Below, piece by piece: positions 1 through 5,154 of a stretch of 5,154 nucleotides of DNA (its first letter is position 1; every line of letters starts with the position of its first letter). This DNA is from Rubrivivax sp. GTDB taxonomy: Bacteria > Pseudomonadota > Gammaproteobacteria > Burkholderiales > Burkholderiaceae_C. The notes beneath the pieces were generated by a model. It had not been told where the DNA came from. It saw only the letters and a program-made list of their open reading frames with translations, and searched no databases. The position numbers were made by a program, and so were the translations under genes. The stretch is taken from positions 1 to 5,154 of the forward strand of contig JAIXSD010000562.1 of the NCBI GenBank assembly GCA_027484885.1, in the 5' to 3' direction.

Positions 1-141
1 GCCAGCACCATCTACACCTCTGGCGGCCTCGCCAAACAAAGCAACAAGGCCTACCAGGCCAAGTGGTGGACCCAGGGCAACAGCCCGGCCACCAATTCGG
101 GCCAGTGGGATGTGTGGAAATCGCTCGGCGATTGTGACGGC
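1..141 (+). repeat. CBM5/12-encoding dispersed repeat, copy 1 (5'-truncated)
   Basis: This segment aligns without gaps to 3176-3316 in the second chitinase gene. Over 61-141 (27 codons) only 8 of 81 bases differ, and a single residue changes (Ser41 here, Pro76 there). Over bases 1-60, just half of the 20 residues are conserved, so similarity rises sharply at the KWWTQGNSP motif. The match may extend upstream of the window. Confidence 0.92.
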
Positions 142-3036
142 GTGGTCAACCAGCCGCCGGTTGCCGCCTTCACGAGCAGCGTCAGCGGCCAGGTCGTCAG
201 CGTCAACGGCAGCGGCTCGACCGATGCCGATGGCCGCGTGGTCAGCTACGCCTGGACCTTTGGCGACGGCGGCACCGCCACCGGCGCCACCGCCAGCCGC
301 AGCTATGCCGCAGCCGGCACCTACACCATCACCTTGACGGTGACCGATGACAAGGGCGCCACCAGCAGCAAGAGCAGCCAGGTGACCGTGGGCACTGTGG
401 CCAACCAGCCGCCCGTGGCTGCCTTCACCAGCACGGCCAGTGGCCTGACGCTGAGCGTCAACGGCAGCAGCTCCAGCGACCCGGACGGCACCATCGCCAG
501 CTATGCCTGGAACTTTGGCGATGGTGGCACGGCCACCGGCGCCACGGCCAGCCGCAGCTACGCCGCCGCCGGCAGCTACAACGTCAGCCTGACGGTGACC
601 GACAACAAGGGTGCGACCAACACCAAGACCCAGGCTGTCACCGTGACGGCCGGCCCGGTCAACAAGCCGCCCACGGTGGCCCTGACGGCGCCGACGGCCG
701 GCGCCACCCCCGGCGCCGGTGACAGCGTCACCCTGAGCGCCAATGCCGCCGACAGCGACGGCACGGTGGCCAAGGTGGCCTTCTACGTCAACGGCGCGCT
801 GGTGGCCGAGGACAGCACTGCGCCCTTCAGCGTGGCCTGGACGGCCCGTGCCGGCGTGGCCGACATCGTCGCCCGTGCCACCGATGACAAGGGCGCCAGC
901 ACCGACAGCGCGGCCGTGCGCATCACCGTCAGCGGCACCGCCACCGGCGATGAGCGCTGCCGGCCCGAAGGCCTGCTGACCACCCCGGGTACCACGCCGG
1001 CCTACTGCAAGGTCTACGACGAGCAGGGCCGCGAAAAGATGGGCGCCGACAAGCCGCGCCGCATCATCGGCTACTTCACCAGCTGGCGCACCGGCAAGAA
1101 CGGCCAGCCCGCTTACCTGGCCAGCAACATCCCCTGGGCGCAGCTGACCCACATCAACTACGCTTTCGCCCATGTGGACGGCGCCAACAAGCTCTCGGTC
1201 GGCAATGTCAACGATCCGAACAACCCGGCCACCGGCATCACCTGGCCCGGCGTGGCCGGCGCCGAGATGGACCCGAGCCTGAGCTACAAGGGCCACTTCA
1301 ACCTGCTGAACAAGTACAAAAAGCAGTTCCCGCAGGTCAAGACCCTGGTGTCGGTGGGCGGCTGGGCCGAGACCGGCGGCTACTTCGACGACAGCGGCAA
1401 GCGCGTGGCCAGCGGTGGCTTCTACACCATGACCACCAATGCCGACGGCAGCGCCAACACGGCCGGCATCAATGCCTTCGCCGACTCGGCCGTGGCCTTC
1501 CTGCGCCAGTACGGCTTTGACGGCGTGGACATCGACTACGAGTACGCCACCAGCATGAAGGACGCCGGCAACCCGGACGACTTCACCATCTCCAACGCAC
1601 GCCGTGGCAGCCTGGTGAAGAACTATGTGGTGTTGATGCAGACCCTGCGCGCTCGTCTGGACGCAGCCGGTCAGGCCGACAACCGCCACTACATGTTGAC
1701 TGTGGCAGCGCCGGCCTCGGGCTATCTGCTGCGCGGCATGGAGAACTACCAGGTGACCCAGTACCTGGACTACGTCAACATCATGAGTTATGACCTGCAC
1801 GGCGCCTGGAACCAGTTCGTCGGCCCCAATGCAGCGCTCTATGACGATGGCAAGGACAAGGAACTGGAGGCCTGGAACTACTACACCGCCGCCCAGTACG
1901 GCCGCATCGGCTACCTGAACACCGATTGGGCGTATCACTACTTCCGTGGTGCCTTGCCGGCCGGCCGCATCAATATCGGTGTGCCTTACTACACCCGCGG
2001 CTGGAAGGACGTGACGGGCGGGACCAACGGACTCTGGGGCACGGCCGCACAGACCGACCAGACCAAGTGCCCACCGGGAACCGGCGGCGGCACGGTGCAG
2101 AAGTGCGGTGCCGGCGCCATCGGCATCGACAACCTCTGGCATGACCTGGACGTGTCCAACAAGGAAGTGCCCGCAGGCTCCAACCCCATGTGGCACGCGA
2201 TGAACCTGGCCGCCGGCAAGCCCGGCAGCTATCTGGCCGCCTACGGCCTGAACCCGGCCACCAACCCGGCCGATCAGCTGACCGGCAGCTATGCGCGCTT
2301 CTATGACTCGACCCTGGTTGCGCCATGGCTGTGGAATGCCCAGAAGCGCGTGTTCCTGTCCACCGAGGACGAGCAAAGCATCGGCGTCAAGGCGCAGTAC
2401 GTGGCCGACCGCGGCATCGGTGGTGTGATGTTCTGGGAGCTGGCCGGTGACTACGCCTACGACAACGCCAAGGGCGAGTACTTCATGGGCAGCACCCTGA
2501 CGAAGGCGCTGTACAACAAGTTCAAGACGGCCACGCCCTACGGCAACCGCCTGAGCGCCACAGCCCTGCCGACCGAGAGCCTGGACATCCGCTACAGCAT
2601 CGGTGGCTTCGCCCTGGGTGATGCCAACTACCCGATCAACCCCAAGCTGACCATCACCAACAACAGCACGCAGACCCTGCCGGGCGGCACCGACTTCAGC
2701 TTCGATGTGCCCACCGCCATTCCTGCCACGCTGACGGACCAGAGCGGCTTCGGGCTCAAGATCGTGCAGAGCGGCACCAACCCGGCCGGCCACAACATCG
2801 GCGGCCTCAAGAACGATGTGCACCGTGCTGCCTTCAAGCTGCCGACCTGGCAGACCCTGGCCCCGGGTCAGAGCGTGACCATCGCTCTGAACTACTACCT
2901 GCCCATGCCCATGCCGAGCAACTGGGTGGTCGGCTTCGGTGGCAAGTCCTACAGCCTCAAGCAAGAGGCAAGGCGCGCGGACCTGAGCGCCGCCGCCCTG
3001 GCCAAAGCCGCTGCCGCCAAGGCCGCAGGCAAGTGA
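1..3036 (+). CDS. Secreted modular GH18 chitinase (CBM5/12-PKD-PKD-Ig-GH18-ChiC), 5'-truncated by window edge
   Basis: Predicted endo- or exo-acting chitinase hydrolysing beta-1,4-N-acetylglucosamine links outside the cell. The frame is open from base 1 (1011 residues visible, stop TGA at 3034-3036), so start codon and signal peptide lie upstream. Residue numbers count from base 1. CBM5/12 spans about 1-47, with the KWWTQGNSP signature at 21-29 and Trp22, 23, 36, 39; its Cys45 probably pairs with a Cys upstream of the window. PKD domains are at 50-134 and 135-220 (each with a YAW-x-FGDGG core) and a Big_7-like Ig domain at 221-312. Cys320 and Cys336 lie in a short lead-in. GH18 covers about 353-840: SVGG 451-454, DGVDIDYE 507-514 with catalytic acid Glu514, MSYD 595-598, and Trp812 in the last strand motif (FWE). 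A long segment between the YYTRGW motif and the last strand includes Cys690/Cys702. Residues 861-991 match the ChiC C-terminal domain as I recall it from Vibrio/Shewanella chitinases (GDANYPINPK, PSNWVV, GKSY). The protein ends in an Ala/Lys-rich tail. Family and catalytic call are firm; exo versus endo mode is unknown. Confidence 0.95.
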   Translation, partial: ASTIYTSGGLAKQSNKAYQAKWWTQGNSPATNSGQWDVWKSLGDCDGVVNQPPVAAFTSSVSGQVVSVNGSGSTDADGRVVSYAWTFGDGGTATGATASRSYAAAGTYTITLTVTDDKGATSSKSSQVTVGTVANQPPVAAFTSTASGLTLSVNGSSSSDPDGTIASYAWNFGDGGTATGATASRSYAAAGSYNVSLTVTDNKGATNTKTQAVTVTAGPVNKPPTVALTAPTAGATPGAGDSVTLSANAADSDGTVAKVAFYVNGALVAEDSTAPFSVAWTARAGVADIVARATDDKGASTDSAAVRITVSGTATGDERCRPEGLLTTPGTTPAYCKVYDEQGREKMGADKPRRIIGYFTSWRTGKNGQPAYLASNIPWAQLTHINYAFAHVDGANKLSVGNVNDPNNPATGITWPGVAGAEMDPSLSYKGHFNLLNKYKKQFPQVKTLVSVGGWAETGGYFDDSGKRVASGGFYTMTTNADGSANTAGINAFADSAVAFLRQYGFDGVDIDYEYATSMKDAGNPDDFTISNARRGSLVKNYVVLMQTLRARLDAAGQADNRHYMLTVAAPASGYLLRGMENYQVTQYLDYVNIMSYDLHGAWNQFVGPNAALYDDGKDKELEAWNYYTAAQYGRIGYLNTDWAYHYFRGALPAGRINIGVPYYTRGWKDVTGGTNGLWGTAAQTDQTKCPPGTGGGTVQKCGAGAIGIDNLWHDLDVSNKEVPAGSNPMWHAMNLAAGKPGSYLAAYGLNPATNPADQLTGSYARFYDSTLVAPWLWNAQKRVFLSTEDEQSIGVKAQYVADRGIGGVMFWELAGDYAYDNAKGEYFMGSTLTKALYNKFKTATPYGNRLSATALPTESLDIRYSIGGFALGDANYPINPKLTITNNSTQTLPGGTDFSFDVPTAIPATLTDQSGFGLKIVQSGTNPAGHNIGGLKNDVHRAAFKLPTWQTLAPGQSVTIALNYYLPMPMPSNWVVGFGGKSYSLKQEARRADLSAAALAKAAAAKAAGK
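148..657 (+). repeat. In-frame tandem duplication of a 255-base PKD-domain unit
   Basis: Units 148-402 and 403-657 align without gaps at an exact 255-base (85-codon) offset. Both begin with NQPPVAAFTS. About 59 of 85 residues are identical by hand alignment. A 20-codon stretch (259-318 versus 514-573) encodes the same 20 residues, while the DNA differs at six positions, all silent. PKD modules in chitinases act as spacers and, in some studied enzymes, aid contact with crystalline chitin. The duplication lies inside the first chitinase gene, between its CBM5/12 and Ig-like modules. Confidence 0.93.
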
Positions 3037-3054
3037 ACGCAAGCAAACCCTCTC

Positions 3055-3061
3055 AACGGAG
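3055..3061 (+). promoter_or_regulatory. Probable ribosome binding site of the second chitinase gene
   Basis: AACGGAG is a near match to the Shine-Dalgarno consensus AAGGAG and ends 9 bases before the ATG at 3071. It supports that ATG over the in-frame ATG at 3089, which has no purine-rich site at suitable spacing and would leave the signal peptide without its basic N-terminal residue. The whole gap between the two genes is 34 bases (3037-3070). I see no convincing -35/-10 pair and no terminator hairpin in it, which fits read-through transcription from the upstream gene. Confidence 0.75.
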
Positions 3062-3070
3062 CAAGACGAC

Positions 3071-5113
3071 ATGAGACTGCAACAAACAATGATCCCGGCC
3101 GCCCTGGCCCTGGCCTTCGGGCTGGCCAGCCCCCTGGCCATGGCCTACAACTGCACCGGCGTGGCCGAGTGGAGCGCCCCGTCGGTTTACACGAGCGGCA
3201 AGGTCGTGCAACAGACCAACAAGGCCTTCTCGGCCAAGTGGTGGACGCAGGGCAACAGCCCGGCCACGAACTCGGGCCAGTGGGATGTCTGGAAGCCGCT
3301 CGGTGATTGCGACGGCGGCCCGGTGGACACCACGCCGCCCAGCGTGCCTTCGGGTCTGACGGCCAGCGGCCAGACCACCAGCAGCATCGTGCTGAACTGG
3401 AGCGCCTCGACCGACGCCGGCAGCGGCGTGGCCGGCTATGACGTCTACCGCGCAGGCACGCTGGTGGCTTCGCCCACGGCCACCACGCACACCGACACCG
3501 GCCTGGCAGCCGGCACGGCCTACAGCTACACCGTGCGGGCCCGTGACAAGGCCGGCAATGCCTCGGCCCAGAGTGCAGCCCTGCTGACCAGCACGGCCAG
3601 CGGTGTCTGTGCCACCGCGCCGGCCACACCCAGCGGCCTGGCTTCGCCGAGCCAGACCAGCAACAGCGTCAACCTGAGTTGGAACGCGGTGGCAGCCGGC
3701 CCGAACTGCACGGTGCAGTACCGTGTCTTGCAAGGCAGCAGCCAGGCCGCCCAGGTGGCCAACCCCAATGCCAGCGTGACCGGCCTGTCCGCCGACACGG
3801 CCTACAGCTTCAGCGTGGTGGCCTTCAACCAGGCGGGCGCCTCGGCCGCATCTCCTGCCATCTCGGTGCGAACCGCCAAGCCTGACACCAACACCGGTGC
3901 CAAGAACGTGGTGGGCTACTTTGCGCAGTGGGGCATTTACGGCCGCAACTTCCTGGTCAAGGACATCGACAAGGGCGGAACCGCCTCGCGCCTGACGCAC
4001 ATCAACTACGCCTTCGGCAATGTGCGCAACAACAAGTGCGAGGTTGGCCTGACCGTGCCGGTGAACGAGAACACCGGCGTGGGCGGCGACGCCTTTGCCG
4101 ACTACACCAAGTCCTTCCAGGGCTACCAGAGCGTGGACGGCGTGGGCGACACCTGGGACCAGAAGCTGCGCGGCAACTGGAACCAGCTGAAGAAGCTCAA
4201 GGCCAAGTACCCCAAGCTCAAGGTGCTGATCTCGCTGGGCGGCTGGACCTACTCGCGTGGCTTCTCCAGCGCATCACGCCCGGAGAACCGCGTCGCCTTC
4301 GTCAAGTCCTGCATCGACGCCTACATCAAGGGTGATCTGCCGGTGACGGAAAACGCGGGCGGACCAGGCGCAGCGGCTGGCGTGTTCGATGGCATCGACA
4401 TCGACTGGGAATACCCGGTGGCCTGCGGTCTGGCCTGCGGCAAGCCCGAGGACAAGGAGAACTTCAACGGTCTGGTGGCGGAGTTCCGCAAACAGCTCGA
4501 TGCGGTTCGCCCCGGTCTGCTGCTGACCATGGCGGCGCCGGCCGGCATTGACAAGATCCGCGAGTACCAGCCCGAGGTGGCCCAGAACTCGCTGGATTTC
4601 ATCAATGTGATGACCTACGACTTCCACGGCGGCTGGGAAACCACGACCAACTTCCACGCCCCGCTGTACGGCTCGCCCAAGGATCCGTCCACCGGTGATG
4701 CCCGGGTCTACAACACAGCGGATGCCATCCAGGCTTATCTGGATCGTGGCGTGCAGCCCAAGAAGTTGAACCTGGGCATCGGCTTCTACGGCCGTGGCTG
4801 GACCAATGTGCCCAATGTCAACAACGGGCTCTACCAGACTGGCGCCATCCCGGCACCGGCCACCTATGAGAAGGGCAATGAGGACTACAAGGTGCTCAAG
4901 ACCCTGAACTACCCGAGCTATGTGGACCCGGTGACGCGCGCCCAGTGGATCTTCAACGGCACCACCTTCTGGAGCTTCGACACCCCGGTGCAGATCAACG
5001 AAAAGATGATCTACCTGAAGAACAAGAACCTCGGTGGCGCCTTCTTCTGGGAGTTCAGCGGTGACGATGCCAATGCCACCTTGCTCAAGGCCATCAGCGA
5101 TGGCCTGAAGTAA
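3071..5113 (+). CDS. Secreted modular GH18 chitinase (signal peptide-CBM5/12-FN3-FN3-GH18), complete
   Basis: Complete 680-residue extracellular chitinase, stop TAA at 5111-5113. The ATG at 3071 is chosen because an SD-like AACGGAG lies 9 bases upstream and it includes Arg2 of the signal peptide. A Sec signal peptide covers about 1-25, with likely cleavage after LAMA, before YNC. CBM5/12 spans 26-82: Trp34, WW at 57-58, Trp71, Trp74, and Cys28/Cys80, the usual end-to-end disulfide of this family. FN3 modules lie at about 88-176 and 183-270; Cys180 and Cys213 flank or lie in the second and might pair. GH18 spans 279-680: SLGG 388-391, DGIDIDWE 440-447 with catalytic acid Glu447, MTYD 514-517, and Trp660 in the closing FFWEFSGD strand. 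Segments VVGYFAQWG, THINYAFGNV, DTWDQ-LRGN and CGLxCG, with Cys323, Cys414, Cys452 and Cys456, recall Streptomyces chitinase 63/ChiC; this is from memory, not a search. It follows another chitinase gene by 34 bases, so co-transcription is likely. Composition matches that neighbour, giving no sign of recent transfer. Confidence 0.97.
   Translation: MRLQQTMIPAALALAFGLASPLAMAYNCTGVAEWSAPSVYTSGKVVQQTNKAFSAKWWTQGNSPATNSGQWDVWKPLGDCDGGPVDTTPPSVPSGLTASGQTTSSIVLNWSASTDAGSGVAGYDVYRAGTLVASPTATTHTDTGLAAGTAYSYTVRARDKAGNASAQSAALLTSTASGVCATAPATPSGLASPSQTSNSVNLSWNAVAAGPNCTVQYRVLQGSSQAAQVANPNASVTGLSADTAYSFSVVAFNQAGASAASPAISVRTAKPDTNTGAKNVVGYFAQWGIYGRNFLVKDIDKGGTASRLTHINYAFGNVRNNKCEVGLTVPVNENTGVGGDAFADYTKSFQGYQSVDGVGDTWDQKLRGNWNQLKKLKAKYPKLKVLISLGGWTYSRGFSSASRPENRVAFVKSCIDAYIKGDLPVTENAGGPGAAAGVFDGIDIDWEYPVACGLACGKPEDKENFNGLVAEFRKQLDAVRPGLLLTMAAPAGIDKIREYQPEVAQNSLDFINVMTYDFHGGWETTTNFHAPLYGSPKDPSTGDARVYNTADAIQAYLDRGVQPKKLNLGIGFYGRGWTNVPNVNNGLYQTGAIPAPATYEKGNEDYKVLKTLNYPSYVDPVTRAQWIFNGTTFWSFDTPVQINEKMIYLKNKNLGGAFFWEFSGDDANATLLKAISDGLK
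3176..3316 (+). repeat. CBM5/12-encoding dispersed repeat, copy 2
   Basis: Second copy of the chitin-binding module block, 3175 bases downstream of copy 1 and in the same codon register. The strongest part is 3236-3316, which encodes the tryptophan-rich binding face and the closing Cys (GDCDG). Similarity ends at 3316, where the FN3 linker of this gene replaces the PKD region of the other. Confidence 0.92.
3332..3880 (+). repeat. Two diverged FN3 modules within the second chitinase gene
   Basis: Two fibronectin type III units lie at about 3332-3598 and 3617-3880. Both share a PSGL start, a V-L-NW/SW strand (SIVLNWSA, SVNLSWNA), and the GL-x-TAYS-V-A pattern near the end (GLAAGTAYSYTV, GLSADTAYSFSV). 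They are far more diverged than the PKD pair of the upstream gene. In the protein they form the spacer between CBM5/12 and GH18. The unit boundaries are approximate. Confidence 0.85.
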
Positions 5114-5154
5114 GCACGAGGTTCAGCGCGCACGAACAGACATCAAGTTCCGGA
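5114..5154. other. Downstream end of window, no feature seen
   Basis: Forty-one bases follow the second chitinase stop codon. I find no inverted repeat followed by a T-run that would make an intrinsic terminator, and no start codon with a ribosome binding site. Any terminator, or a third gene of the same transcript, would lie beyond the window. Confidence 0.6.

Noticed and set aside
1970..2326. Minus-strand open frame inside the GH18 domain of the first gene
   Set aside because: Arg/Ser/Pro-rich shadow with no domain signal, lying opposite a conserved catalytic domain.
2902..2913. Small tandem repeat CCCATG x2 encoding PMPM
   Set aside because: Two copies of a hexamer in a proline-rich strand of the ChiC domain; too short to mean anything beyond chance.
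112..3036. GTG at 112 as the start of the first chitinase
   Set aside because: The frame is open to base 1 and encodes the first half of the CBM5/12 module upstream of this GTG, which is an internal Val codon in GQWDVWK.
3037..3070. Possible intrinsic terminator or promoter between the two genes
   Set aside because: No stem-loop followed by a T-run and no convincing -35/-10 pair could be found in the 34 bases.
2949..3629. 226-codon minus-strand open frame spanning the junction of the two genes
   Set aside because: The translation is dominated by Arg, Pro, Trp and Cys, typical of antisense reading of high-GC DNA, and it overlaps two well-supported genes.
3053..4000. 315-codon minus-strand open frame opposite the start of the second chitinase
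   Set aside because: A GC-rich shadow of a gene with clear domains on the plus strand. Its translation is Gly/Ala/Arg/His-rich with no recognisable family.
3928..4335. Plus-strand 135-codon frame inside the second chitinase
   Set aside because: Out-of-frame overlap with GH18 coding sequence; Arg/Gln-rich translation with no family resemblance.
3089..5113. Alternative start of the second chitinase at the ATG at 3089
   Set aside because: No suitably spaced ribosome binding site, and it removes the only basic residue of the signal peptide n-region.
1..5154. tRNA or rRNA genes, CRISPR arrays, insertion sequences or an undescribed system
   Set aside because: Nearly all of the window is accounted for by two coding frames with recognised domains. 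I saw no terminal inverted repeats, no regularly spaced short repeats and no transposase-like frame.

Overview
The window is a stretch of high-GC DNA (roughly mid-60s percent by eye, with third codon positions strongly biased to G/C). It carries two consecutive plus-strand genes for secreted modular chitinases and almost nothing else. The codon bias (CTG, GCC, GGC, AAC), the Sec signal peptide without lipobox, and the CBM5/12 + GH18 architectures suggest a chitin-degrading Gram-negative proteobacterium, most plausibly a Burkholderiales-type betaproteobacterium. That placement is inference from composition; no taxonomic marker is present.

Layout. Positions 1-3036 hold a large chitinase gene whose 5' end lies outside the window. 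The reading frame is open from base 1, and the first visible residues are already inside a CBM5/12 chitin-binding module. Visible domain order: CBM5/12, PKD, PKD, Big_7-like Ig domain, a short Cys-bearing lead-in, GH18 catalytic domain, ChiC-type C-terminal domain, Ala/Lys-rich tail. After a 34-base gap containing a Shine-Dalgarno-like site comes a complete second chitinase gene (3071-5113, 680 aa): signal peptide, CBM5/12, two FN3 modules, and a GH18 domain resembling the Streptomyces chitinase 63/ChiC type. The last 41 bases hold no gene and no recognisable terminator.

How they work together. Both products should be exported and bind chitin through nearly identical CBM5/12 modules. They carry different spacers (PKD/Ig versus FN3) and clearly different GH18 domains. 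The short gap and shared orientation suggest co-transcription. A pair of non-redundant chitinases acting on the same polymer is the simplest reading.

Novelty. I see no sign of an undescribed system: both genes belong to known families. The points worth a second look are the shared CBM block (90% identical DNA over 81 bases, almost all differences silent), the PKD tandem duplication with a 20-residue invariant core, and the different domain sets attached to one binding module.
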